Positions 48,010-61,456 are shown, counted from the stretch's first letter. The stretch is 64,000 nucleotides of DNA from Saururus chinensis (GCA_035235625.1 CP141149.1:7222893-7286892); one strand, 5' to 3'. Notes: generated by a model not told the origin, from the sequence alone. Numbers and translations are program-made.

Positions 48010-50374
48010 CCACTTGGGTCCATGAGCCCATGTGGGCCTTAGCTTCATTGTGGAGCGGGCAAACCTCCAAATACTTGAAGTCAAATTATTAGTAGTTCAT
48101 GGTCTAGTGAGATGAGGTTGTACCTTTAGATGTGACTATAGTGTCATAGAGTGTCACGACCCAATTTTTTAAAAGCCTTTTTAAATAACATGAATGGTAA
48201 GTCACGAGAAATTTTTTTCTTTCTTAAATACAAAATAAACCATTCGATTAAATATCCAGGTCATGATGACTGAGGTTCACAAATTTGAATATCAAATCAT
48301 ATAATATTATTACACATCTCAAAATTCAATAAGGACAACTCATCCATCTAAGTACTAGTCTATGATTCATCTCAAAATAAATAACTAAGTTGACTCTCAT
48401 GGCAAAGATACACTTACATACCGAAATTGCATAATCAAGGAACTTCATCCTGTGCTCGTCAATCTTGGTCTCACTTGTCGTTGCTTGGAGAATCTGCAAC
48501 CAACCAAATAAAATAACAACAACAATGGAGCCTCTCTGCCTTCAAGAGAAGAGCTTCCAAAGGACAAAAATATTAATTGATATTTTTCGAATTAGGCCAA
48601 CATCACCAGATGTTAGTTGTCTATATACTCATCAGACAACATCTCCAATGTTTTTAACAAGATCGGATCTAGACGTAGTTCTACCTAAAACTACACTATC
48701 CTAAAAAGCATATCATCAAATATGCAATGTTTAAGTATTTTCAATCAACCTACATTTTATGCAAGTACTTTAATAGTTCTATTTGTCTAATTAAACGAGA
48801 AGTATCAAACAATATTACTAATTATCTCACAACCCTTGTTCAATAATTAATATTATCAAATATGTATTCACTCAGAGATAACTTGACTCTCGAAGAAATC
48901 TCCAGATATAGGACTTCAACATTGGAGTAGACTACTTGACAGCAGTTTGACCCAAATCCCCAGGGCTCTCAATAGCCTGCCACGAATCTGGAGAAGAGGA
49001 TCTCAACTATGCTCATGGACACAGATTGGCAAGAAGCACAAGCCTTCTATGATGCTCATACAACTCCGTTTTCATACACACTATTTGGTCCTGGGAAGAC
49101 CTACGGGAAACCCACAGTAGACCTCTCTGGTCAATACGCAAACTATCATGGCAGTGAAGAAAGCGTATTACAATCTCCACCATCCCAACTCAGGGGGAAA
49201 ATGTCTTTTAAGACATTACTAATGTATCCATAGAAGCCTTAGGTCTTTATGACCATCGACTCCCCCAAACATTCAAAACTTAAACTTGATTATTTTCATC
49301 TAGTCAAGTATTCGCCCAATAATTTGGGTCCTTTTCACATCATGAATCGGCCCAACAAATAGCTCATCTACTAATCTATGACTTAGAGAACATCCCTAAA
49401 CCCTCTACGAGACTATGGTAACCTCCCATAACTACCCTCAGTTTTTTAACCAAGGTAGAATTCTATGTCAGGGCCCAAACCCTCTTGAGAGTATTTTAGT
49501 ATTTATCTTGATTAGATGTTCTCCCCCCAATCCAATAACAGCCAATATCTCCTTATTAGTCTTCATTAACCTTAAGTTATCTATTTAACTTAAAGCATCA
49601 ATAATAAAAGCATGAATCATATTAAGCAACATTAATAACATGCATTCATACAACTGCATAAATAATTAATGGAGGTTCATTGCACTCATTTGTAGGGCTA
49701 GGGCTCAGTGAATTCAAGCCCATGATTGTAAATAACTCTAACTTGTCACATGAGTTATGTATATAATATGCTAGTGGATTCTTGCACTTCATTGTGGACA
49801 CATGGAATATGTTGCCTTAAACCCTGAGAATTAGGGTTATTCCCCTTATTTCCCATGACACTTGAGCTATCAAGGTCTTTGTGTAACTCATTGGTCACAC
49901 CCCTTCCTTTTGAAGTCATTTAATGTCATTCTATGGTACCCTAACACTTTGTTATTTAGGTTATATGTTTCAGCAAAATAGAATATATCACCCTAAGGGC
50001 ATTAGGGTAATTTTACCTCTTGAGGTATGGTACCCTCCCTTAGGTTATTTTAGTCATCTCACTTCCCATTTATTAATTTTAAGTCATTGCCCTTTCCCAA
50101 GGCTGCACTCTCAACTCAACTCGTGCTTCCATTACACAAATGTGGGCGATCCGATCATAGGGGTATTTCTATCATTTTGTTCAAAGTCTTATTGGCATTC
50201 AAAAGGTCCAACAATGGGCTCAAGAATACTACTCGACTCCATGAACTCGGTGTAATTTTCCTGGCATGTGGGGGTCGGGAACCCCTTGAATCAACCTTGG
50301 TTGACTTAATGGTTTACAATTAACCTAGGGGCAAAATGGTCAATTGTCCACTCACTGAGATTTTTCCTTACTAA
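48010..50374 (-). mobile_element. LTR-like repeat V (first copy)
   Basis: At 48152 the word TGTCACGACCCAATTTTTTA is a typical LTR end read on the minus strand (..GGGTCGTGACA). The segment 49850-50370 matches 54110-54620 by eye, including GGGCATTAGGGTAA, AAGTCATTGCCCT and CCCCTTGAATC..CTT words. I see no coding capacity. Orientation and the upper end are inferred. A PIF-like fragment interrupts it at 50375. Confidence 0.45.
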
Positions 50375-50545
50375 GGGGTCGTTTGGGTACTAAATTAATT
50401 CAATAGCGAATTAATTTAGTAGTGAATTAATTCAAAACATTCACCGCTGAAACTGAATTACGTTTGGATAGAGAATTTGTTAGAATAAATTCATATGTCG
50501 CGTCAAACCCAATTTTAAAATTTAAACTAATATAACTCTCTCTCT
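50375..50545. mobile_element. Truncated end of a PIF/Harbinger-like element
   Basis: The start GGGGTCGTTTGGGTACTAAATT follows TAA and matches the end of the element at 35931 (GGGGCTGTTTGGGTA). The inner ACGTTTGGATAGAGAATTTG word is also shared. The far terminus is absent; family A LTR-type sequence follows. Confidence 0.55.
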
Positions 50546-50589
50546 CGAACTTGGATATGCACGTTCTTTGTACCATTACGCTTCTAAAT

Positions 50590-52646
50590 TCAAGCTCTAT
50601 GCAGACTACCTCCAGCGGCAACAATTCCACATTGTCAAAGCCTCACAACATAGCGGAGGGCTTGATTGTGTACTCACAGACATAGGAGAGACAAAGGAGG
50701 GCTTTAATGGCCATATTGCCTAATGGTGGAGTCATTCCATAAACACACATTGAGGCACTAAGGCCCTGTGTAGGTGGCCAACAAAGGCGGCTTCATTTCT
50801 AAATGCTACTCATAACCAAATCATTGTACGGATGGTCATGCATCAAGCACGGCTTACAGTGGAGGATATGGGCATGACATTGGTCAAGCCTTCGATGAAT
50901 AGAGTCTAATGGTTGACAATTTCTCTTCCCCTTGGAAGAATTGGAATTTGGGAACTCTTTCCTGTAAGTTTTGGATCATGCGTAACAAAAGTGAGGGTGC
51001 AAAGGTAGAATCGGGCCAAAAGTGTTGTCCCTTGCCGTCACTAGGCCAGGACATAGCCCATGTCAATCGGACATGTGGCCCATGTTAGCTCAATATCAAA
51101 CTGGGCACATTGGCTTGGGTTAGAGTGGAGCCCATCAGCGATAGTCAGAGACATACCCCAGAGTTCAGGGCGTCTGGTGTGTGTAGAAGACGTGCAGATG
51201 AGACCGGAAGCAGCAACCCCTTATCATCGTTGGGTCGAGCCAGTGTCTGCGATTGTCCACCAACCAACGTTGGTGGCAATGAAACTTTCGATCAAATGGG
51301 ACAAAGGGATTTGATCTAGCAGAGTGATGACGTGCTAGACTAGGGCGGCAGACACACAGCTGCTGGGCCACAAGCAGTTGGACAAGACCAGGCATGGACT
51401 TGGGAAACTACAACGACCCGGCCATTGCCGAATCACGACAGGTAGAGTGGAAGTGGACCCAATGTCGTCCAATGTCCAACTGTAGAGAATGGATGTCATC
51501 AAAGAAAGGGGCAGGTTTTTCTGTGGCACGGGTTGCTTGATCTAGCAAAATGGGACCGATTGGAGTAAGAGAGGTTAGGCATTGATAGCTTGTCGTTGTC
51601 AGCTTGAGGTGGCATACCAAAGGTAGATTGGTGGTTTGTAGACGATAGCGGAAACAAAAAGATGAAATTTATGTCTAGATTGAAATTGGGTAGAGGGGAT
51701 TAGGGAGGCGGTAGCGAGGGCGGTAGCCAGGGTGGTTGTATTGCCGTCACCAAGCGGGGGGAGGGCCCAAGGTCGGTTGCAATGGCTGGCCACCAGTGGC
51801 CGCAACACACAGACAGAAAAACAATTAGGCTGCGGAGTTTTGCCAAATGGTGGCGAAGGAGGGGCGGACAGGCTAAGGGAGGCAACGGCCAGGGCAGCAG
51901 CCTTGCTGTTGGCGGGCAGGGGGAGTACCAAAGGGTAGCCGGTGGTGGCCGACGACCAATGGCACTGCCGGCTGTCGCAATTCACAAAAATACAAGAAAA
52001 AGAGTGCAGTCGGGAGTTTTACCTCACACCGGCAAAACAAGGGCAGGGAGGCCGGGACATGGTTGTCGGAGGTCACTCTGGTCGGGGCGGAGCTATGGTG
52101 GTGAACTGGAAAACATGCAGCCAATGATGGTGGATCGGGGCAAAAATAGGCTCTTTCGTAGGGCTAAAATGGAAAGGGATAGGGAAAGGGGGTGGTGGCG
52201 AGCGAGACCCGGCCAGGGTGGCAGTAGCGGCATCGCCAAGCTAAGGCCGACTGGGTGGAAGCTGGCTGCTGGCACCGCCACCACCTTCGGCCTCACATAG
52301 TGAAGGGGGGGCTGCACCCCATTCACTATTCACCCCACAGGTTGGTGTGCTAAGGCGCGTCTGATCCATTTTTATATTTTATTTGTATTTTCTCTTTTTT
52401 TTCATCTCTTAGTTTCTTCCCATTTTTGTTCTCCCACATCTCAACCGATTTTGTGCCAAAAAAATTATGGGATGCGTCGAGGCCCATGACCTGCGACTAA
52501 ACACTACTCCCAACTCTTTACGGTCATGAATATTACAAATATGGATACACCAAAGCATCAAATTTCTTCATAAAAAATATGGGCAGAAAACTACAGAAAA
52601 TTGCTGAAATATGTAGAAAAATTACTGAAAAATTGGGGATGTTACA
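50590..52646 (-). mobile_element. Truncated LTR of family A, inverted
   Basis: On the minus strand it begins TGTAACATCCCCAATTTTTC at 52646 and follows the first 2.0 kb of solo LTR A (5089-7100), including GGGCCTCGAC.CATC, GGAAAGAGTTCC.AA.TT and TGGCCACCTA.. CAGGG.CTTAGTGCCTCAA. The match fades near 50600. The rest of the LTR is missing. Short Gly/Arg-rich frames here are compositional. Confidence 0.75.
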
Positions 52647-54109
52647 CATAACGAGGTGTTTTGTAGGCAAGAATGATACCACATGTAGTGATGCACATAA
52701 TCCATTAGTGTCTCTTTGAAGAAATATTTTAAAACCCTGCCTAGACATAACCCAGATTAGTTGATTGACTGGGTCAACCCAGGTTGATCGGATGATGATG
52801 TCATCACCTAAAAAATTTAAAAGAGTCCCCCCATATTTTAGAAAAAAATTTACTTAAACATTTTCAGAATTTTACTTAATTTTGTATGGTAATTCAAAAC
52901 TTATTGACTCCAACATATTTTAATAAGTAAATCATCACTCCAAATTTTGCAATCTCATATACAAACATGATTTGTAACATAATCATGATTTCAACCAACA
53001 TATACCAAAACTCAAAACAAACTATCTACAACACTCATTTAAAGTTAAGCCAGCTAACACTCAAACTAAGCCAATTTGAGATAGGCCAAGCAAGAGTTTG
53101 GTTCTTTTAGTCCAAGTTGTAGATTTGATTTGAGCTAATTTTAGTCTAACCTCAAGCATAATATAGTTGACTCAGCAATCCTACTCCAAACCCACCAATA
53201 ATGTCTTTGCACAAACAAACACTCCATAAGTTTAATTATCAAAAACAAAAAAACAATAAACTAACCTGAGAGTTACGAAAATATTTTGTACAAAGTGTCT
53301 ATATAGCTAGTTAATTAAGATTATATCACGTATGATTAAAGGTTCACTTGACCTAATAAGACCATAGAAAATAAACAAAGCAACCAAATGGGAAATATCG
53401 AAGCAAAGTGAGTTTAAGAGAAAATAAAATATAAATTACAAATGAATATTTTTAATAAAAAAATACAGTTAGATATGAATTGCTAAAAAGAGCAAATCAT
53501 CTTCCAAGTAGCAGCTTGTAACAACTATAATGAATAGTTATAAGTAGTTAAATTAATTCAATAAATGTTTGGGATTTGAAAGATATGTTCTATTGAGTAT
53601 AATCACAATAGTGAATCATGACATGTAAATTATTGTAAAAGACCATAAGCCAATCTCTTTTGAAATTAAACCATTTAAGACATAATGGGTATATTATATG
53701 TATAATTTTTAAATATGAGAAATAGGTAACGGATAAATGGGTATGAAAGAACTTTTTTCATTATCTTCCATTTAGATAACAGTTAGATTAAATTATCCTC
53801 TTATTTACTCATCAAATAAATTTAACCATATCATTTAACTTTTTAATAGTACAATACAATCAGTAGAATAGTAAAATGGGTACTGTTGGCAACCCTATAT
53901 ATACTTGGGTAAGACCTTGCGTGATATATTTATAATTTTATCTTGTCTTAATTATGGATATGATAGTTTTAATATTCTTATATTTGAAAATGAGTGAATT
54001 ACCCCATGGATAATTTTGTCGAATGATTGACAAAAAAAGGTTTTGATTTTTTTTGTTTCTATTGATTTTGTTATGATAAATTAATTTTGAAAATCCTAGG
54101 GCATGAAAC
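52647..54109. other. AT-rich intergenic DNA, no gene seen
   Basis: Only short chance frames are present. The stretch 53200-53900 is strongly AT-rich. No transposon ends were recognised. Confidence 0.45.
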
Positions 54110-54860
54110 TTTTTCCTATGACACAGTGACCTATAAAGGTCTTCATGTCGCATGCTAGTCACATGCCTTCCATTTAAATGTATTTATTATTATTATAGCA
54201 TGCCTTAACTCTCCTTTGATTAGAAGTATTTATAGAATAAGGGCATTGAGGTAATTATTTAGCATATGATATACTCCTCTCCTTTAGTTCATACTAGTCA
54301 CCTCATTCTCATTTATTTGATTTTGAGTCATTGCCCTCTTAAGATGTTCCATTTTTGAATTGATCCTTGATTTTTTTTATGTGAATCTCTACTAGTTCGC
54401 TCAAAGGGATATTTTTATCATTTTGTTTAAGGCTTTCATAGAACCTAATTGGTTTAAAACTGGGGTCAAAGATAGATCTTGATGTCATAAGCCCGCATTA
54501 ATTTTCCTAGAATTTTATGGGGTCATAAACCCCTTGAATCGACTTTTGTTCCCTTTGTATTTCTAACTCTAAATCTGGGGGCAAAAGGGTTAATTACCCA
54601 TTTTTTGGGATTTCTCCATCATGTGAATGGGTCTATATTTAGGGTAAATGCTTGCCTATCATCATTTTTCCTAATTTTTAACTCCACTCATACTCATAGG
54701 CCCTTAAACCAGAGGCCAAATCAAATGATTAAATATTGTATTACTGTTCAACTACAAAGGTAGAATTGCCATTTCATAGCTTTTAAGATTTTTCGCTCAA
54801 ACTTGGTTAGGTCACTCGAGATACTCTTATAGTCATTTGGTAATTTTTATGAAATTTGAT
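54110..54860. repeat. Repeat V, second copy (partial)
   Basis: It shares the order of words with 49850-50370: CCTATGACACAGTGACC, AAGGGCATTGAGGTAA, TTGAGTCATTGCCCT, AACCCCTTGAATC and GGGGGCAAAAGGGTTAATTA. Divergence is substantial. It lacks the PIF-like insertion found in the first copy, giving an empty-site comparison near 54615. Confidence 0.55.
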
Positions 54861-56207
54861 GACAATTTTAACCCACTAATTTGGTTCTCTTTTTTTTGTT
54901 TGGTTTTTACTATACCAATTGGACCTAGGCCAGATAACTTGACTAGTCCTGCGCAAACGGGTTAGGTCACCCAACTTGGACCTTAGCTTAACAACCCGCA
55001 TCACGGGTAGTCTTCCTTGTAGCCGACCATATTGGCCTCTGGCAATGAACCCTCTTGCCCTCCACCATGGCATGAGAGCTAGGCTTGGCCGGATCGCCGT
55101 TGAGTTGTGATTCTGAAGGCCTTCGCCCTACTGCCATCTGGTTGGTGTTGGGGACCAAAAGGCCTCCCTTTTCTTTTTTCTTTTTTTTTTGCACTGTGCT
55201 TTCCTAGCATCTAGCTATCATGACTAGGCGAGGTGCTAGGATTGATCAAATCACTTTTATCTGTCTTTTTTTAGAGCCTAGGTCTTGCGTTGGCTTGTCG
55301 TGTCCCTAAGACGACGAGAGCCGAAATGCTTTGTTTCCTTTTTGGCCACCATGGCCGGTATAGCCAAGCCTATGTGGTAGGTGCCAACAAGGCCAACCAT
55401 ACCACTAGCCACCATAGCTGCTATCAACCCATCCACTGGCTAAAGGCATGGTTATCATCGGCTAGTACTGACTTTTTTTCTTCTAATAAAATAATAATGT
55501 ACTTTTACATATTAAAGCACATAAAAACATGGAATTTATATCTTAACATGCAATTAAGCTAGAGATTAGGCACCCTACCTCTTTGGTGTCTAGTCTTCAA
55601 GCTCGCTGCCTCCGTCACCGGTTGTTAGCCGCCTTCGCGAGAAAATTCCTTTGTGGCTCCCTTCTCTATCATTTCTAATAAGTCTTAGGCAGGTACTTAT
55701 AATTAATGGGGAATAATGTTCCTAATCCCCAAGGACTTTGGGCTAACTAAACATCTATTGGGCAACCCAATGAGGCCTTTTGAACCCATTCTCCCCACTT
55801 TAAACAATGAGGCTTGTAGAGCATATGAAACAACCTAATTGATTATTTAATTATGTTCAATTTTGAAGAACCATGTCTCCCTTATCTGAACTCTTGATTC
55901 GTATATTCTTAGTGATATTTTGAAGTTCTTTCCGTCTACTTTCCAACTACAATGTCTAAACTTTTGTATATTTATGAAGTTATTTAACTAATAAAATTAA
56001 GGGGTCAAATACACTATTTTTTACATGATCAAGTTTAAAAACTTAAAAATATCCCAAATATTACATTAATAGAATAAAGCATGTGTCAAATATTTAGAAT
56101 TTAAAAGTTATTATACACCAATTTATTTTTATATTATAATATATTATATATAATAAAGATAATATTGCAAAATTTCATTGTCAATCTTTAGAATTATGAG
56201 AAAGTTT
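54861..56207. other. Intergenic DNA, no gene seen
   Basis: A GC-richer segment (55000-55450) contains LTR-like or gene-fragment-like words but no recognisable protein. From 55800 it is AT-rich. A poly(T)-rich stretch lies at 55160-55190. Confidence 0.4.
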
Positions 56208-56362
56208 AAATGAGCCTGGGCTCATATAAACCTGCTTCATGGGCCGTTAGATTTATATTCAGTGGCCCATAATACTTATTAGCATTTAAACCCATAAATA
56301 TTATGTACCATATTAAATAGAACCCAGACTCACGTAAGTTTATATGAGCCCATGTTCATATA
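56208..56362. mobile_element. Candidate MITE upstream of the ZC3H14-like gene
   Basis: A left arm ATGAGCCTGGGCTCATATAA (from about 56210) is matched by an inverted right arm ATGAACATGGGCTCATATAA (ending about 56361), enclosing about 110 bp of AT-rich DNA. The arms are also partly self-complementary. The target duplication is not clear, so the superfamily is not assigned. Confidence 0.45.
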
Positions 56363-56850
56363 ACCGGATCTCATTAGAATTATATGGTATGATATTACTA
56401 AAAGTTTATGTGTGCTTTATTGTCGGTGTCTGTGTCCTGTCCATGTTTGTGTTCATTTACGTCCCCAATTATGGGGAGGTATCCAGATTCCATAGTAGTC
56501 TTGGACGGACGCGGACGCGGACGCATAGTTAGGGCGTGTTTACGCACACCGAGGGCCCGGAGACTATAATTTCGTCGCCAAGGAACCGGCCGGCAATCGT
56601 CAGCATAACGGCGTTGCGTGCCGCCCCAGGAAACAGATTCTGCTCCAGGAGCTTTCCTTTGCACGATAATCGGAAACCGGTTCTACGGGCGCCGGAGGTC
56701 GGGAAGATAAACTTATCATACGCAGAGGAGAGGGGGACGGCTCCTTTTTCGGGCTCCGGTTTAGCTGAAGGCGTATTGGGAGTTGTATCGATTGGTGGCG
56801 ATGCTATTGGAGAATTAGGGTTCCGTACGACTGACCGTGTCGTTGTGGCA
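56363..56850 (+). promoter_or_regulatory. Upstream region and probable 5' UTR of the ZC3H14-like gene
   Basis: The composition changes sharply at about 56500 from AT-rich to GC-rich, as at a promoter and leader. The reading frame of exon 1 stays open upstream to 56536, so a longer N-terminus cannot be excluded, but the upstream residues look non-conserved and of UTR composition. No clear TATA box was found. Confidence 0.4.
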
Positions 56851-56988
56851 ATGGAGGCAGGTTCGAGCGGATTGGAGGACACGACGTTTAATGGTAATTT
56901 GAGCAGCGACGGGTTGGTGCGGTTGCGGGAGACGCTGAAGGAGAAGTTGAGTGAGTTCTTGGGGGACTACTCCGACGAGACCCTCGTG
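56851..56988 (+). CDS. ZC3H14/Nab2-like RNA-binding protein, exon 1
   Basis: Exon 1 encodes residues 1-46, ending in LSEFLGDYSDETLV, and leaves at a strong donor (GTG then GTAAGC) on a codon boundary. With exons 2 and 3 it builds the N-terminal PWI-like helical domain of the Nab2/ZC3H14 family (about residues 20-95 here). In yeast and animals that family binds poly(A) tails and nuclear pore proteins through this domain, and binds RNA through C-terminal CCCH fingers. The fingers would lie beyond the window. I chose the ATG at 56851 because it follows a GC-rich leader and starts a short N-terminus before the conserved helix; an in-frame ATG at 56536 is the alternative. The gene is cut by the right edge; the product is nuclear by family inference. 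Confidence 0.8.
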
Positions 56989-57852
56989 GTAAGCCTTGAC
57001 ACTGCTCTGCGTTGTCTTCCTTTGTGTTTTTCATTTTGACAACCTGTTTATCTGCTAAGAATCTGATGGTGAGTATTGTATTTGCCTTTTGGTTTGCAAC
57101 AGTCGGGATCATATGTACTTCTTTATATTCGTTCATGATAGTTTTATCTCGGTTAAGTATACATGGTATATTTGTTGGATGATGATGTGGGTTTATGAAA
57201 GGCGGGGTCTTTTCTGAAGCCTTGATTTAAATTGAGTGTAATTGTATGTTTTCACCATGTTCGGGTGAACTTTTGATTTTTTAAGGGGTCTTGAATAGGT
57301 ATTTTGGCCAATTTGTAAGTAAATTGACATCTTTGTATGTACATTTGAGCGTTAATACTTCGTAAAACAGTTCACGCAGCCCCCTGTTTTACCAGCAAGT
57401 TCTGTTTTAGTAAACAGTTTTCTTTGAAGTTCGGTAATGTTTCTTTGCATGAGAGCGCCAATAAAAGAACAAAAAATGTTGGTCCACCGACCGGATTTTA
57501 AGTAAGGTTAATGTAAATTTTATAGATGATCCATGCTATGGGTCCTGGTTGTTTGTCCTCTTTATGTCGTCTCCTGTTTTCATCACTTGTCTCATTTGGC
57601 TTTTGTTACTGGGAACTGGGAACGTATCAAATCAGGCTGAGTTCCAACTTCCTCCATATAAGTGGAGGATGTTAGGGAGGACTAGGGTGAGAATATTTTC
57701 TGATTAGATGAGCTTCTGCTTTATACTACTCAGTCATGGAATTAAAAAATGTACCCCTATGTGAGTGCTCTCAACAAAGTGATTTTAATTATGAACACTA
57801 TTAGGTATTATCATAATCATAATCAAGTAGTGCATTTTCCCATCAATTAGGG

Positions 57853-60210
57853 GTCGGCGACATGGATGTTACATCTCTATTCTAGCCTGCTTTGTGCCAA
57901 ATCTTTCATAAGAAATAGCATAGTCATATACTTTCTTGTTAACTTCATCCAAGTTCTCTTAGGTTTCCCTCTTTCGCTCTTGGCATTATTTGTATAAATT
58001 CCTTCCAACCTTCTTGCTATGACATCCATTGGCCTTTTTTGTATATGTCTGTATCAACACAACCGGTACTCCTTGCGCTTCTCCCCTAAAAGCCCAACCG
58101 GTACTCCTTGAGCTTCTCCCCTAAAAGTGCTACCTCTAAATTTTCGCATACATACCCATTTCTAATCCTATCTTTTTTGTTAATTCCACATATCCACATT
58201 ATCATCCTCATTTTAGTTACAATCAATTCATCTATATGACTTTTCTTTGGTTTCTAATGTTTTGCTTTATGTAGTTTTGTCGGTCGAATAATTGTCCTAT
58301 AAAACTTACCTTTTAGCTAATTTGGGACATGCCTATCACACGATACTCCCGACACCGCCTTTTATTTGATCATTAATTTTTATGTACCATATCACTATCA
58401 ATATCTCTCTCGTTGTGGATAATGGAGCCCAAATATTGGAACTTCTTTGCCATCTATTTCGAATAATCCTTAATGTTAAATTTAATATACTATATCTTAG
58501 TCCTACGTATTATAAAATCATTTGATTTTAGAGTTTCCCTCTATAGTTCTAGTTTGGTAGTTACCCTACTATAGCCTTGATAACTAAAACTATATCATCT
58601 GCAAAAAATAAGCATCAAGGTATTATATCTTGTATATCTGCAGTTAGTTTATCCATAACTAAAACAAAAAGATAATGACTTAAGGATGACCCTTGATGTA
58701 GGTTTACTATAATCAGGAACTCCTTGGTTTCTCTCCCAGTTGTTTATACACTATTCACTACCCCATTGTACATACCATTAATTATATTGATGTCTTTATT
58801 CTTCTCTACTAGTTGTCGTAACAAGAAAGAAGTCTCAATTGTTGACTTTTGGCATGAAGCCAAATTTGTTTTTAGTTACTTTAGTTATTTTCCGTAAATG
58901 CCCTTCTACCCCTCTCTCCCGTAACTTCATAGTATGAGTCATGAGTTTTATACCCTTGTTGTTTGTACAACTTTGGATGTCCCCTTTACTTTTATACAAA
59001 GGTATAAGGGTGCTTCTCTTCATCTCCTCTCCTCTCCTCTGGTATCGTCTTTGACTTTCAAATATTGTTAAACAACTTTGTCAACCAGGTTAAGCCAACA
59101 CTTACAAGACACTTTTATATTTTAATAGGAATTCTATCAGGTCCTCATATTTTACCTTTCTTCATTTTCTTTAAGGCAATTCTTGCCTCTATTGTAAATA
59201 TCCTAAAATATGTTATATCCTTAATAGGATTAGACTCAATATTATGACTACCACCATAATCTTCATTGAATAAATGCTTGAAATACCCTCTCCATCTCTC
59301 TTTATTATCTTCATCCTTTACTAAAACCTTTTGATTGTTACTCGTAATATACCTAAGTTGATCTCAGTCCATACTTCTCTTCTCTCTTAACTTAGCTATC
59401 TTATCTATGTCCATCACCCCACCTTCGATCCTAATCTATTATACAAGTCATTAAACACTTTAAATCTATCTTCACTCATTACTTTTTTATCTTCTCTTCT
59501 AACCTTAATATATCTCTCCTAACATTGCCTACTTTTATGTTTCTGCCACTCCTTGAAGGAACATTTCTTTTCCTTAAGAATTCTTTAATCTTCCTCACAC
59601 CACCACCATGTTCCCTTCTTTAAGTCCCTTCTCCTCTTCACCACTCCAAACACTTCTTTTCCCAAGCTTTTTAATGCAATTAACCATATTACACCACATT
59701 GTTGTTGGTTCTTCATCCAACTTCTAATTTCCTTTTGCTCTTGATCTCTCTACATATTGAGTAATTCATCCTTCAAGTTCCACCACTTGATCCTAAGCTC
59801 AACTTTATCACTCCTTTGCTTCTTCCATCTCTTCGTGCATACATATAAAACAACTAATTTCTGTTGTAGTGCTAAAGGTTCACCATGAATAACTTTACAA
59901 TCCTTTCAATTCCTTCTATCCTTGATTCTAATTAAGAAAAGGTCTATTTGGCTCTTGTTAGGTCCACTCTTGAAGGTTAATAAGTGTTACCCCCTTTTCT
60001 CAAAGTAAGTATTTGCAATGTTTAGATCATTTGCTATTAAAAACTCAAGGATAACTTCTCTCTTTTAATTTCTCTCCCAAAACCATGCCCTCCATGTACC
60101 CGCTACATACCCATTTAAAGCCGGGGTACAATAACCTTTTCCCCGTTAGGTATCCCTTGTATTACTAGGTCCATTTCCTCCCAAAATTGCTTCTTATGGT
60201 TCAATTTTTG
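57853..60210 (-). mobile_element. 5'-truncated LINE (plant L1-type) fossil in intron 1
   Basis: On the minus strand the order is: C-terminal part of the endonuclease (FWEEMD, DLVIQGIPNGE and SQIDLFLIRIKDR blocks, about 60205-59900), connector, reverse transcriptase (IPLYKSKGDIQSCTNNKGIK at about 59005-58945, KNKFGFMP near 58860, FADDIVL near 58610-58588), and the C-terminal tail ending with IHVADP at 57870-57853. This tail is typical of plant LINEs. The first open reading frame and the N-terminal endonuclease are missing. The coding region is interrupted by several stops and frameshifts, so the copy is dead. It is antisense to the host gene. Confidence 0.88.
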
Positions 60211-61456
60211 GAGGAAATGGACCCAAAAAATTTGTACTTTTTAGTACTGAGTCTTGATTCTTATTCTTCGGTTTAAAGCCCCGGAAATGACTTGTATTGC
60301 TTTATTATTGGAAACAAGATGGTAAGGATTTATTCTATTATACATCACTTGATAGGTATGAGTGTTAAAACCAAGCACACTTTGTAGTTATTGTTTTCAA
60401 TATGTCTAAAGTGTGGTAGCAAATCTTAAATGCCATTTTTGCAGGCTGAATATGTACTTCTATACCAAACTATTGTGGATCTGTGGTGAGTTAGGCTTCG
60501 GGATTCTCTTTGCCCAATTGATTTCTTTTTAAGTGTGATTTTAACTTCCCATTGGCAGTTTTCAACTTCCCATTGGCAAGTCTACTCACTCCATGCCCTA
60601 AAATACCAACTTCTTATATGTTTTTAAGGAAAAATGTAAATGTAAGGCATCAGGTGCCAGACATCAGTCAAAACCCTGATATGTTCTTCCATATTAACAT
60701 GGGTGGTGTGCTGCTTGGTGCTTGGCATCTGATGAATAGCAGTGCCCATTAAGTCAACAACATTTCTTGTATAGAAAGGTTTAGTGGTGGGATGGACATT
60801 GGGCAAGGCTTGTCCGCTCTCTTGTTTGACTTCAACTCAGTTAGAAGTAACTATGAACATGTACAAAATTCTGCTAGCAGTGGTTAATGCTTGCGATGCA
60901 AGCCAGTTTGATGCGATGCAAGCCAGTTTGAGACAAAGGACTGGATTTAGTGGAACTAGGGGAGTGATAGGATAGAATGAGGAAGCACGGGTAGAATGGA
61001 AAATAGGTCAGTCATAGAAGATAGGATGAGTTTCATTTTACTATTGATGCCTGTCTGTCAGACACTTGGCACAGGCAAATTGTTCCTGTGACAATGCCCA
61101 ACCTTATTTTGCAACATTTTTGGTTAGACGCGCATATGGATTTTTGGATCCATCTGTGTTAGACTCTTGTTTCTCCTCTAATTTCTTACCATGTTATATG
61201 TTCTACATTAACTAGTGGGGTCAGTTATAAGATCTAGGGAATGGTTATTATTTATTTCCTTTTGGTTATTTCACTCAGTTTGTTCAGTGCCCTTATTACC
61301 ATGTTTTGCTTGACTTTTTTTGGCTCAGCAGTTTGCAACAGAGATATTCTTCTATGCACATTGTTGTCTATTAAGTTAATGTGGGATGTGCTGGCTACAG
61401 GCTTTTCTTGGCCTTCTAATGTCACACAGCTCTGATCATGTGCGCTGTTGTCATAG

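Noticed and set aside
51599-52326. Gly/Arg-rich and Ala/Pro-rich frames up to 172 residues
   Set aside because: This is the inverted copy of the same GC-rich LTR A segment; the frames are compositional.
56536-56850. Upstream in-frame extension of the ZC3H14-like protein by 105 residues
   Set aside because: The residues look non-conserved and the region has leader composition; the ATG at 56851 fits the family's short N-terminus. It is not fully excluded.
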